DNA from: Diphasiastrum complanatum
Taxonomy: Eukaryota; Streptophyta; Lycopodiopsida; Lycopodiales; Lycopodiaceae
Assembly: GCA_029204225.1 (NCBI GenBank)
Contig: MU831889.1
Span: 34,263-98,262 of the forward strand
Reading direction: 5' to 3'
Length of the DNA stretch: 64,000 nt
A program made the translations under genes and the position numbers. Shown here piece after piece: positions 24,640-36,300 of this stretch. Position 1 is the stretch's first letter. Every line of letters begins with the position of its first letter. The notes under the pieces are model-generated. The model was given only the letters and a program-made list of their open reading frames with translations. It was not told where the DNA came from and made no database searches.

Positions 24640-27630
24640 ACTCTGCCTCTCACTCTATATCAGGTTCTGATCTCACGTAGAAGGCTAGCTTCGGGCCTTA
24701 GCCTTCGGGCCTTGCAATCCGTCATATAGATCAGTACCATCTTTCTATGAGAATGCAGCCCTCATCAAGAAAGCAACAAGCTATGCATCATGGCTTTGGA
24801 TTTATTCCGTCTAACATACTTGGGATCAGCCCATGTTTTTTTCACGCAAGGTTGGATGAGTTAATAATATGTAGTATTGAATGAATTAATGAATGAATGA
24901 ATGTGAAGAAGCGCTGGAACATTGTCGCACTCCATCCTCCTGCCTTTCAATTCATCGTCAATCCCTCTCGCAACAGCTATGACGTCCTCACATGATATTT
25001 TGGTAGAAACTTTATGGTCTAATGAATGCTTTCTAAAATAATTTCTTGGATTCGAAAGGAGGAGAAGAAGCCTCTTGGACTTGTTCTCCTTAGTTTCACG
25101 CCCAAGCAACACAACTTGCCTCCACAATCAATACCCTCCTCGCACGGACAACTTCGTTTTGGCATCGTGGCTTTGTACTACTAATTTTCACCCTCCATTT
25201 CTTGATCATGGGTTGCTACTTCCCACCCTCCATTGTAGATATTTGTAGGGCTCTATCATCTAATAGTTTTTGATGTTTTCTGATAACACCAATGCAAGAA
25301 CATACAAGTAAGCGATCTCTGACTAAAATTACGATTATACAATGCAAAATATCTTTACTTGTGCAAAGAAGAGATTGAACAGTTTCGTGTAGCAATTAAT
25401 TAAGGCAAAATTGTAGGAAATTCAATCTGAAAGTAATTCATTGACAATTTTCTTTCATTCATAGGAATTGAAATTAGAAGATATGATATTGATTTGAACT
25501 TCAACATTTGATTGAAGTGATATGAATGTCTATATGAGAATCATCATGTACAAGTTCGTATTGAATAATAGCAAAACAAGTGATAGCTTCTATATGATTA
25601 TAATGACCCCACAAGGATTGCCCCTAAAATGAGGATAGGAGAACACAATAAGAGAGACTATGGAGCCAAACCGCCCAACCAGAATCCATTGGGTTTGCAA
25701 TCAATCATTAGGACAGAAGCATGGATATTGATTCTAGATCACATCTCTTCATGCAGTCCTCTTGCCTATATCCGTCACACAGGCATGCAATACTCCACAT
25801 GTCTCAATTAGAGTGTCTGGGTCCTCTCAAGGTAATTAGTCACAAACAGGCCTTGACATGAAATTAAATCTCGGCTTGACCAATAATCTCGAGTACTGGA
25901 GGTTCGGTCTACCATATTAGGACTATTCCAGGTCCTTAACCGATTATGGCCATAACAATGATGGTGTTCTTTTTTGGGTTTTGCTTGTTCTAGAGTGGAT
26001 GTGCAAGGCTTTAATGGTTTTCCATATTGGCATTGTGGGCTACAAATAGTTATGACTCAAGATGCCCATGTATTCTTAACCTGTTAGTTTTTAAATTGAT
26101 ATACATATGTATTGCTTCCATGCAAGACAATTCAAAGTTAAATTAAATCGAGAAATATTTCGTTTGTCTTTTATATTTTGGAGAGGTTGCCAATCGTCTG
26201 TTTCAATGCAGAACATGCATGTAGCAATATTTAGTGACAAATAATTTTAATTTTTAATCACAAATTTTCTATTCAGTCATGTATGAATTCTCTTGCTATA
26301 GTTTAAATGACCTTGCATCTTTCTCTTTAGATATTTCAGCAAGATTTTCATTTTCAATGTTGTCTTTCACTTTCTTTGTTGTTTTGATGTAGACTTTACA
26401 AAATGTTATCGTTGGTTGTTTAGCTAGCTTGTCATAAATTTGTGTACATAGATGAGCTAAATTTGTCAACTTACTATGCTTGTATACTAACGATTGTTTT
26501 TAAAAAAATCAAATAAAAAACCGTTGTTCGAAAGAACACTGAACAAGCTTTGTACGCTATTTGAGATGTTTCATGGCAATTTGCAAATCGCAAGTTCGAA
26601 TTTCATTTTTCATATTGCATTATCGTTCGGGAGAAAGGCGAATCTCCTAGTTTATAATTTTGAGAGGGAAATTGCCACCTCTTCTTTTGCCATCTTACAT
26701 TTGATCAAAAAGATGGCTCTCTAATATTTGACTTTTCTTAACAAACCCTAACATTGTGGAAAGATCTCAAATATTCTTCAAAGCTCGTTCAGTGTTCTTT
26801 CAAACTATGATTTTTAATTCTATGATTATGAAAAGAATGATTTCCTCAACAAGGATAATATTTAGACTCACTTGAACAACCTTGTCATTAGTAATCGAAA
26901 TTAGCTGAAAGATATCAACAACTGTCAACTATTTCAGTTTGGACATTGTTCTTAATTATTACTCACCTCAAATGTCTCGAGTGTTTCAAACATTTTTCAG
27001 AATACATGAACATCTAATTCTTGTAATTATCAAGTATTTTTTATTACATTCTTTTCCAAAATGAAACTTCTTTTTAACTACAACACACACGTGTGACGAG
27101 TACGAAATTTATTTCAAAAAGGTAAATTTTCTAAACTTTTTCCTTGTTAAGATGTTGGACAAATCACATGCATTTAATGTCATTGAAATGAAGTTAAGAT
27201 AGTAAAAAACAATTCTTTGACTGCGTATTTGCATGTGTCATCTTCAAAACAATATTTGCCTACAATTAGCAGGACAAAATTGCATTGCTAGTTATGACCA
27301 GCTTTATATAGAATTTATGATCTATCTTTTAAGAAGGCATGAACAATTATTTCATATTATTCCATTGAAGGAGTATGATGTAGTATTGAGGAAGGCCAAC
27401 CACATTTGTAGGTGCCTTTGTTGTCTCAATGGACTAGGTATCGTTTATGAGGAGGTGGGCTACAGCCTTTCGCCGCCCCGTTGGATGAACGATACCAGAC
27501 ATACCAGCCCACCGTCAGATGAATGATACCAGACGTAAGAGGAGAGATAGACGGTCAAAATATTTAGAAAGGTATTGTGCCATAGCCGCATGGGAGCAAT
27601 GATACATCGTGCCGATTAGGGCAAGGAAGA
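24640..27630. other. Non-coding stretch of about 3 kb
   Basis: AT-rich. The longest frames (24861-25127 minus; 27233-27526 plus) carry no motif I recognise. Short GAATGAAT repeats at 24879-24903. Confidence 0.5.
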
Positions 27631-27639
27631 AGCCACTAC

Positions 27640-28380
27640 AGATTTGCCCCATGTAAATCTTATTTGGATTCGAGGTTGGTTCTACCATTCTCACAATAGT
27701 GAGGCTTATAGAGCAACCTTTCACAGTAGACAATTGGAGCTGCCTCAAAAGCATGGTGGGTTTTCACGTTAAATTCTTTTGCTTGTTTCAATACTTCCTA
27801 TGAAATATGAACAAAATGATATCTGGAACAATGTGTGAGTCCATTGCAACCTTCACAACAGGCTAACCATAGGATTCAAACAAAGATTATAAATCAAAAG
27901 ATATTGAAGCAGCCTTGTTCAGATTGAACTCCAAATTATTGATTTTGCTTGTAGGCCAAAACTAGTCAAAAAATATTACAGTTTTTTTTTTTCTTTAGTG
28001 GCTGTAGACCAAAACTTATCGAACACATCTTGAAACAAGCTCATGCATGCTTTTATGTTGGGATTTACAGGTGCGAGCATTCAACAACAAGTGTGGAGTG
28101 CTTACACAATATGGTGGGTTTTTCTCATAGTTTTTTAGAATATCCACATTTGACGCAAATAAACTCTTAAAATGCAAAGAAACAATCTATTTTTAAATTC
28201 ATTTGAATTAGAGCAAGAAAACAAGCAAGTCATGATTGCTAAGGCCTCCTTGCAAAGCAAGACATGACCAAAAGAAAATTCATAATTGAAACCCATGGAC
28301 CTTTTAGGCCTTCTCCCAGTCTGTTGATGTCTACTCTTTTCAAACAGGTTTGGGCTATAACTATTGAGGCTTGAAGTTTT
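27640..28380 (+). pseudogene. VPE/legumain 3' exons, locus 1
   Basis: VPE (legumain) is a vacuolar cysteine protease cleaving after Asn/Asp. Exon p (about 27657-27755) reads ILFGFEVGSTILTIVR, then EQPFTVDNWSCLKSM, matching the penultimate VPE segment near the propeptide end, with a GT donor at 27756. A 315-bp intron ends TTTACAG at 28070. The last exon (28071-28116) reads VRAFNNKCGVLTQYG, as in the VPE C-terminus. About 260 bp more is shared with locus 3 in inverted orientation. Upstream exons with the catalytic residues are missing, and a TAA precedes ILFG. It is a gene fragment, not an active protease. Confidence 0.78.
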
Positions 28381-28529
28381 TTATGGGCTCGAGCTTTGGT
28401 TTCTCACAGCTACATGACAAAATAAATAACGTGATCTTGACAAGCCTAAAAAGTTACAGTGATATTGTTTGTAATTCTATTTGATCAGTATGTTGCCTGA
28501 TATGTATGATGCATAGCAAGAGTAGGTGG

Positions 28530-29226
28530 GCACTACTAGGAATGTAGGTGCAAAGATAAAGCACGAGACAGTTGAAGTGGCACGAAACCAAGCATGTCTC
28601 TTGCTTCATGTCCTATAATTTGATTGTCCTTGAGATCTGGATAACATGAACAGATAATACACAAAGCACACCAAAGTAGGCACCAAATATCCACTTTATT
28701 GATTTCACTTCAAAGTATACAACAAGTTACAAGCATAAACACATAAGAGCACTACTGCTAAGTCTCCTCCTAGCCACTTGCTGCATGGACTATGATCAGG
28801 AATGCCTCTCTCTAGGCTCACCTATACATAATCCTCAAGCACCCACTTAACCATGACCCTTTCCTAATGTCGACACATGGTGAGTCCCATGCACAATCGA
28901 CACTTGCCACTTGGCAGTATCTTGACACATTGGAAAGTGAGTAGGAGGACCATGTCACTCATGCATTGGACCAAGTGTCCCAATGAGCATATGACACATG
29001 TTTTGTTGACCAGTCAACTTCTACCTTTTAGGAGGGTAGTTCGGTAGCTTCTAAATTAAGACCTTGTACCCTATACCAAATATAAACAGGACAACAAGTT
29101 ACCAAAAAACTGCTATTTATATTTTCTGACAAAACACCAAAGGCCGATGTGAGCCATTTTAATATTTACAATTTACAATACAAGTCCGACGTGTTTACAC
29201 TAAGGCACGAATATAATTACATAACA
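28530..29226 (-). repeat. 3' LTR of a chromovirus-type element (inner end approximate)
   Basis: On the minus strand it starts TGTTATGTAATT right after a polypurine tract and carries a TATA-like AAAATATAAATAGC at about 29112-29126. The far end (lowest coordinate) could not be fixed; 28530 is an estimate. Confidence 0.6.
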
Positions 29227-29241
29227 TTCCCTTCCCTCCTC
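29227..29241 (-). other. Polypurine tract
   Basis: Minus-strand GAGGAGGGAAGGGAA directly before the LTR start, the primer for second-strand synthesis in LTR elements. Confidence 0.8.
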
Positions 29242-29249
29242 AAGGAACA

Positions 29250-29520
29250 ACTTCCACGATGGTAAAAGAAGGGCACTGTGCATGCAAAGCGTGCGCGGTC
29301 TCTCCCAGGTAGCATCAGTGAGATGTCTATCGTGCTACGCAACCATGTACTCACAGAAGAAACGGTTTCTAAGTCGTCTCTCTCTCCGGTCCAATACTCT
29401 GTCAGGTCTGTGCATCATCTCTCTATGCTCTTGAAACAACACAAGTCTATCAGTTAGCAAGTTATCACCCTCATGTAAACCTCTCTTTACAACAAGTTGC
29501 AATCCAAGAAAATGGTCCAT
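29250..29520 (-). pseudogene. Chromovirus integrase C-terminus with chromodomain
   Basis: The minus-strand frame reads RPDRVLDRRERRLRNRF, CEYMVA, a stop (TAG at about 29335), then HDRHLTDATWERPRTL. This is the integrase tail and chromodomain of plant chromovirus Ty3/gypsy elements, which direct insertion to marked chromatin (family knowledge). The in-frame stop falls where Trp is usual in the chromodomain core. It ends close to the polypurine tract, the expected position. Confidence 0.82.
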
Positions 29521-29885
29521 GTATGGGTCCCAAAAAATAGCATATCATACAATTATGGTTGAAACCAACATTGTAGGGTACAAGTATTCCTTACTAATAG
29601 AAATCTCTAACTCGTTACTCTACTAAAAGTAAGCCTCTACGACCTAATAAGGGGTGACCAAAACCCACAACAATGGGCATCTCCTGGCCATATACACTAT
29701 AGGTGAGTGCTTTGTGCAATTTCAAGATTGCATCAGGACCAAATTCGAATTGTGGTGCACTTTTTAATGTTCAAGCTTTGGATCCTCAGAGCTGTCTCGT
29801 GCTTGGGACTTGTCTATATGTAAAACAACATATGGACGTAAATGCCTCGTCCTCTCCAATACCACCTCCCTAGAATGTGTATCTA
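29521..29885 (-). other. Junction between protease and chromodomain of the same element
   Basis: 365 bp between a protease-like and an integrase-tail segment, where about 2.5-3 kb of RT, RNase H and integrase core is expected. The minus strand shows only broken frames with no RT motif, so the element is internally deleted. Confidence 0.6.
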
Positions 29886-30115
29886 CTAGAAATGCTGTGA
29901 CTTTTTAACCTCGTCACAGATACCTATTTTGCCTCTGCCACCCACACCCTCGACCGTAATCTCCTGTTTAGGTAGCAAAATCAAGCAAACATGGTTGAAC
30001 AACTTGCTTGGCAACAAAAGCTCTAAACCACAACCGGTGTCTATAATCATCTGAACATCTAACATAACACTGCGATGCTCCAACTTGAACCAAGTAAGTC
30101 CAACATGATTTTTTT
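29886..30115 (-). pseudogene. Aspartic protease-like segment
   Basis: Minus-strand frame with VMLDVQMIIDTGCGLELLL, an aspartic protease DTG block, followed by EITVEGVGGRGKIGI. In line with the chromodomain tail downstream on the same strand, it is read as the protease of the deleted chromovirus. Protease assignment rests on one motif. Confidence 0.55.
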
Positions 30116-30360
30116 TATTTGAGACTTTAAGCGGAGGGGTTATAATGTCATTAGGTATTGCTCAAAGTATGTGCTAAAACAAACATTGAGCTGATATATT
30201 CTGAATTGAACTCTGAGAGAATTATCATTTTTGAGAAGTATTGATTGATCGAATTTTGGTTAGTCTTTCATCATATAGAATCAGATTCTTGAAAGTGGAA
30301 TAGATCTAGCAGATCTAATCTGAGATAGTTTTTGGAAAAATCTATATCCAATCACATTAT
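30116..30360. other. Flank and leader of gypsy copy 2
   Basis: AT-rich. No LTR or tRNA-Asp PBS was found before gag, so copy 2 lacks its 5' end. Confidence 0.45.
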
Positions 30361-31996
30361 CAATTTGATCTAAAGGCTGCCCCTGGAGCTGCTCCTGGAG
30401 GTGCTCCACAGGAGGTCAATCCAATTATTGTTAGAAGAGCACCCCGATTGGATCTACCCAAATATAATGGATTAACAGATCCAGTTCGATTTTTTCAGAT
30501 CTATGCTGAATCCTGTGAGGTCTATGGTGAGATTTATTCTCAAGATAAACTTAAGCTATTTCCTATGGCCTTAGTAGGCGCATCACAAGATTGGTACTAT
30601 AACCAAGATGAAACTGAGCGTACAGATTGAGAGGTTCTTAAACGAGCCCTTATCACACGGTTCAAACCGCAGAAGTTTATGGAAGACCCTTTCTTACTTT
30701 TAAGTAAAATTAAAATGGAAAAGTGGGAAATGGTTCGAGATTACATCGAAAGGATGAAACGTCTTAAATCTGAATGTGAGCCTGAGCTGATTAATGAAAA
30801 TGCCAGATTATGTGGTTTTTGTCAGGTCTACCTAAACAGATCCGACGTGAACTGAAATGCGATAATGAGTACGCACTTTTGCAAAATGCGATGGACGATG
30901 CCATTCGGGAGGAGGATGAATATTCAGATGATGAGCCGAATGTCAGTATGTTGCCTTATACAGCAGGGCAGACTACTACGACATCCACCACTACTGCATC
31001 ATCGAATGCCAATGCTACTGCAAGAATGATGCTCAATGAGTTCGAGAAACTTGGGAAGACCCAACAGAAACAGATGGAAAAGTTGCAGTTGCAATTTAAT
31101 GAGAAGATCAAAGCTTTGGAAAATTTCCACGGAGAAGCGAACAAGGAATCTGAGAAGTTTGCAAAGACTTTTTCTACCAGGAAAAATGTCTGGTGTTCTA
31201 TTTGTACATGAAATCACACAGTGAATGAGTGTCCTCAATTGAAAAAACGAATGGAAATCAATGTTTGCCATCTGTGTAATTCACCTGACCATGAGACTGC
31301 TTTTGGAACTTCAACCCTCGAATGATTCAGCAACGGTATGCCTAGATGGGATATCGAGATCCACAGTATGGAGGCAATCCAGCAACAAGACTACGACAAT
31401 CTACTCTTGGATACCCGGAGCGTCTAGCCTTGCCTGCCCCACCAAAGCACTCCGCTCCTCCCGCCAATTTGATGGAACCAGAACCTTACGGAAGTGTTGA
31501 GCAATGGAGCTACGGTAATGATCAGGAAGGTGGATCTTCAGAACAGTATGCCATTTATGTTGCCACTCAACAACAAGCCTCGAGAAATTGGCCAGAGCAC
31601 CACTTGGATGCTTTGCATGTGGAGAAAATCACAGAGTTGCAGAATGCCCAAATAAAGAAAAATTTGTACCATTCTGTCGTGACTGTGGATATGGGCATTG
31701 CTATAAAGACTGTCCAGCAAGACCGAAGCCACCACCAGCTACAGCACCTGTAAATTTGATAACAATCAAGCAAGGATCGGTAGCTCATAATAAACCAAGT
31801 GCACCCTTGATGGTGGTCACCAGAGCACAAAAGCAAAAAGAACCAGTAGTGGATTCAGTACCTGCTGATTCTATACCATTGAACAATACACCAACAACAT
31901 CGGAAGTTTATCCAAATCTTAATACAGAAAAACGAAGATATCAGGATATGAGACATTGGATTAAGCATCTGCAAGAAGAAGAGGAACTGAAGCTGC
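30361..31996 (+). pseudogene. Ty3/gypsy gag, copy 2 (collinear)
   Basis: Retrotransposon gag domain from about 30440 (LDLPKYNGLTDPVRFFQIYA, SQDWYYNQDETERTD), with a TGA at 30628-30630 where copy 1 has TGG. A second stretch at 30810-31211 reads FLSGLPKQIRRELK and QKQMEKLQLQFNEKIKALE (coiled-coil-like). Zinc knuckles with CX2CX3HX4C spacing follow: CSICT-NHTVNEC (a stop inside), CFACGENHRVAEC and CRDCGYGHCYKDC. Several frame changes. It provides the reference order that reveals the inversion in copy 1. Confidence 0.88.
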
Positions 31997-32049
31997 TAAA
32001 GTAACAGGTGAAGTTCAGTTTTCGCCATTGCAGCCTTCAAGAAATTAAC

Positions 32050-33320
32050 GTACGGATATGAATGATCAATTACATCATCACGAAGAACCCTTCAAGATGA
32101 TGGAACCGGAAGCACCGCATACAGAATTACTCATGAATATTTTGTCTAGCAAGATCAAGATTTCATTGGGAGAGCTCCTAAAGTTGGTGCCAAAAGCAAA
32201 AGAAGTCTTAGCGCAAAAGTTAGCTCAAAAAGACTCAGAAGACCATCAGGAGCCGCTCTTTTGTGCTGGATTTGAAGAATCTAACGATGTACTACATGTT
32301 GGAGCAGCTTGAAAAAGTGAACAAAAGAATATCACTCTGCCAATACAACATAGACAATTTTCTAAAGAAGCAGCCGTGATAGATGGCGGTTCAAAAGTTA
32401 ACCTGATTTCTACAAAGCTATGTACAAAATGGGGCCTTACAAAGATTAAGCCTGCTACTTTTGCTATTAAGCTAGCTGATCAAACGACGGTTCGTCCACG
32501 AGGAATGGTGGAAGATATACCTGTCAGGATTGCAGGAGTACAGTTCGTCATTACTTTCGTCGTGATGGACTTACCAGAAGCACCAAATGTCTACCGATCT
32601 CTCTTAGGACGTCCATGGTTACGAGTTGCACAAGTAATTCATAACTGGGTTACCGGCAAAATCACTTTTGAAAATCGTGAACATGCAGTTAAAATTGATC
32701 CTACGACTTGGACTATCAAGCCAGTGGTTCAAAAAGCAGATGACGATTCATCAACAACGGATCACACTTGTGATCGACCAGAGAAAAAATTGGGAGTTCA
32801 CTACGGTTCTCAAACGCATACTGTCAATTGGAACGAAGCTCTTGCAACAATTGATTGTACAGCAGGATATATGTGTCAACAAGATATTCAATCAGAGATG
32901 AGCGAGATTTCCTTGTTAGATCGAACTTTGGATACGCCAATCACGTTTTTACTAAATGTGCTGAATGTAGCCTGGATATCAACGGAACCTATACCAGATC
33001 CAATTGAGGATGATCTCATACCAATGAGCCATGCCTTAACTTATGATGGCAATGCAGAACTTACGGATGAACAGATTCTACATCATATGGATCCGACCAG
33101 ATTTGGAGTGCGTAATGTTCCTGATGAACCAACAATCAAATCTGCCAAAGCAGTTATATTGAAGGGAGACAGGATGATAGGTTCGATGACGAAGAAACAA
33201 GCAAAGCAACATTATAATACGGTCCTGAAATGGGAAAATCCCCCTCAAAAGTTTGATTTAAAGGAAGTGCCACCTCTATTGGATAAAGACAAAGGAAAAG
33301 TCAAGAATGATTCTTCAAGT
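32050..33320 (+). pseudogene. Ty3/gypsy gag end, protease and linker, copy 2
   Basis: 32058-32312 covers the gag C-terminus (KLVPKAKEVLAQKLAQ). From about 32372 the frame is open for about 315 codons: protease AVIDGGSKVNLISTKLC, second block LLGRPWLRVAQVIHNW, then an acidic linker (DPIEDDLIPMSHALTYDG, KKQAKQHYNTVLKWENPPQ). It stops at TAG 33321-33323. DGG replaces DSG/DTG in both gypsy copies, so it may be a feature of the lineage. Confidence 0.86.
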
Positions 33321-33399
33321 TAGATCTCCAGCAAGACATCATCGTCTAGGAAGTCTTCACCTGAGAAGAAAGATTTATCATCCCGGAAGTCATCACCTC

Positions 33400-34529
33400 C
33401 ACGATCAATTCCTGCTAGGAAGACTAAACGAAGATCCAAGACAAGTCCTTTCGAAAAAGAACAAGTAAATGTAGTCCAACATGATATGCCAGAGTATTTT
33501 AAATGCTATACACTGGATGATGTGGTTATCATGTTACCTAAAGCACATCGTGAACCTGAAGAACACATGCCGGAATCTAAAGAGGTTTATGATGGCCCAG
33601 CTAGGACGCAGCCAATGAATCTTGCAAAACCAGGAGAACCAGAAAAGATTGTACAAGTGGGATCACAACTTACTCTTGAACAGTATCAAGCACTCCGTTT
33701 GCTACTTATTAAGTATCAAGATTGTTTTGCATGGACTTATCAAGATTTGAAAGGTATTCCGACATCAGTCATTGAACATACCATACCTTTAGTACCTGAT
33801 GCAGTACCAAAGGTTTCAAAGTTCTATCGCTGTAATCCTAATGTGGCAGATCTGATAAAGAAAGAACTTCGGAGATTGCTTGACGTCTATTTCATTTATG
33901 AGATCGAGCATACCAAATGGATTTCACCGATTGTCATTGTTCCTAAGAAAAATGGAAAATTGCGAATCTGTGTGAATTTCAAAGCATTGATTAAAGTGAC
34001 ACAAAAGGATCACTTTCCGTTACCTTTTACTGACATTTTGGATCGCCTTGCTGGAGCGGAAGCTTACAGTTTCTTGGATGGATTTAGTGGTTACAACCAG
34101 GTTAAGATTGCACCTGCCGATCGCCACAAAACTGCTTTTGCAACAGAATGGAGCACCTATGCTTACAAAGTAATGCCGTTTGGACTTTGTAATGCACCAA
34201 GTTCATTCCAAAGAGTAATGCAATTTGCCTTTAAAGATTATCTGCAAAAATTCCTTGAAATTTACTTGGACGACTTGGGAGTTCATAGTACAGATACAGA
34301 CCACCTGGATCGATTGGAAAAAGTCTATGAAAGATGCCGCAAATATCAGATTTCTCTAAATCCAGAAAAATGCCAGATATGGGTTTCTCACGGAGTGGTG
34401 CTTGGACATGTGATATCAAGACATGGTATTGCCACCGATTGCTCTAAGATCAAAGTTATTGTGGAATTGCCACCGCCAGCAACAATTCGAGGAGTTTATG
34501 TGTTTATGGGTCATGCGAACTACTATTGA
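33400..34529 (+). pseudogene. Ty3/gypsy reverse transcriptase, copy 2 (longest open frame in the window after copia gag)
   Basis: Open from 33486 to 34529 (about 347 codons). RT motifs in order: WISPIVIVPKKNGKLRICVN, SFLDGFSGYNQVKIAP, FGLCNAPSSFQRVM, catalytic IYLDDLGVHS, CQIWVSHGVVLGHVIS. The frame ends at TGA 34527-34529 where copy 1 reads CGA. The domain itself looks intact and has both catalytic aspartates. The extra N-terminal region (YTLDDVVIMLPKAHREPEE) is a linker. Confidence 0.9.
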
Positions 34530-34817
34530 ATTTTTATTATCTTCTTTGCGGATTTAGCACGACCTATATACAAATTAACTATTGTTCCTATTTGGACAGT
34601 AGAGGCGTTAGAAGCCTTTGAAAAGTTAAAAAAAGCATTGTCTTCAGCACCAATACCGCATTCTCCAGATTGGACATTAGAGTTTCATGTTCATACGGAT
34701 GCCTCAAAATACGCCATTGGATCAGTGTTGACGCAGCCAGGTGACTATAAGAAGGATTATCCTATACGATTTGCAAGCAGACAGCTTACAGATCCAGAGA
34801 AGAATTATTCAACAATG
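34530..34817 (+). pseudogene. Ty3/gypsy RNase H start, copy 2, interrupted by copia insertion
   Basis: Reads LEFHVHTDASKYAIGSVL and IRFASRQLTDPEKNYST, then ends abruptly at 34817 where a copia LTR starts with TGAAGAATTGCC. The rest of RNase H and integrase are not found after the copia element; the RNase H/integrase piece at 38.65 kb overlaps this part and is diverged, so it is a different copy. Confidence 0.88.
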
Positions 34818-35497
34818 TGAAGAATTGCCAAAAATTGGCAAATCTAGCTTGATCAAAAACCATGTAGAATAGTGTAAATTGTGTACACAAGTGGGTCCTA
34901 CACATGTGAGGCCATGATGCCACATGGGAAACCCATCCTAATGTAGGTTAGGTCAAGTCAAGAGAGTTGGTCATGTCTATTTGGTGGTCATCCCTACTTT
35001 ATAGGACCTACACCTTAGTTTAAAGTGAAAATTTGATCGACTAGCTACCTACCAATCATAACTCTAGGAAATAGACTAGGGTTTCATTTTAGGTCAAGAA
35101 GAGTGAGTTAATTTCCTGAATACATGCTGGAAATCCACCTAACTTCAAGAAGGAAGGTGAATTGGCTATGTATTCCTTCTCTCCATAGTGAGAAGATAGA
35201 AAATTTTTGGAGCTCATTGGCAATCTCAAGCTAGTTCACTATGTACATTGAGTTTTTGTGATCCAAATGAAACCAAATCAATTTCTACTTGTTTCTTAGG
35301 TTGAAGGCCGTACTACATCCTGTATTACACACGTTTATCAATGCTTTTGATTGTTAATGCTTGTTGTTTGTCAAATTGTCAATCTAGATCAACTTTTTTG
35401 TGTCTAGTTTTTTGATAGATTGTTAAGCAAGCATCCAATCACTCTCGTGGATCTTTTGTAGATCCATTTATGATCCTAAAGTACAGTACTTTCACAT
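34818..35497 (+). repeat. 5' LTR of copia family 2
   Basis: 680 bp starting TGAAGAATTGCC and ending CTTTCACA right before the PBS. A second copy, inverted, stands alone at 52644-53342. No 3' LTR was found after 37.5 kb, so the element is truncated. Confidence 0.92.
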
Positions 35498-35510
35498 GGT
35501 ATCAGAGCCA
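35498..35510 (+). other. Primer binding site of copia family 2
   Basis: TGGTATCAGAGCC, complementary to initiator tRNA-Met, adjacent to the LTR end. Confidence 0.95.
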
Positions 35511-35933
35511 AGTACAAGAGCATAAGCCATTGATCTAATGCAAATCCATTTTTAGCAAATTTTGGTGCTAAAACCTAATATTGAGAGGGCAAGCTAGAAT
35601 CTTGATTTTGGTGAGGAGATTTGATCCCAAATTTGGTAGGAGTCCAAATCCGTACTGTCCACATGTGTGGGCACCTCTGAACCTGCATTTAATGCATGGT
35701 ATTCATTTGATCCAAAAAAATTCAATTTGTGAGCTGTTGGTGTAATTTTTGGTGGAGATCCTAGGATAATCTACCAAGATCATTTGCCATTGATTAGATT
35801 TGAATTTGTTTCATGGAATCTAATTAATCTAGGCTGAGTTCAAGTCCTATTAAGGTTAAAAACAGGTCTTGAAAGTACACCAAGAAGGAAGAAAGAGATT
35901 AAGTCATTTTCTTGTCCAAAAACAGTCAAAATT

Positions 35934-36273
35934 GGCAAGATTTGATTGTAAGTAGATTTCACATCATCTTATCTTCATTCCAACTTTGTGAGGGAGTGCT
36001 AGAACTGAGATTATAAGTCCATTTGTTGGATTAGAAATCTAATTTGAGTGAAAAACTACAAGAGAGAGACCTTAGTGAGTTTCTAGAGACAATCAAATCC
36101 ATTTCTTGGCAAGATTTGTTTGAAAGTAGTTTTCACTTCATCTTATCTTCATTCCAACTTTGTGAGAAGTGATAGAACTGTGATTATAAGTCCATTTGTT
36201 GGATTAGAAATCAAATGTGAGTGAAACACTGCAAGTGTGAGACCTTTGTGAGTTTCAAGTCAATCAAATCTAT
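35934..36273. repeat. Tandem duplication of about 170 bp in the copia leader
   Basis: Units at about 35934-36107 and 36108-36273 share TTGGCAAGATTTG, ATCTTATCTTCATTCC, TTATAAGTCCATTTGTTGG and GAGACCTT in order, with moderate divergence. Confidence 0.85.
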
Positions 36274-36300
36274 TTCTTGTTTGTAGAAGTCACTAGTAAG

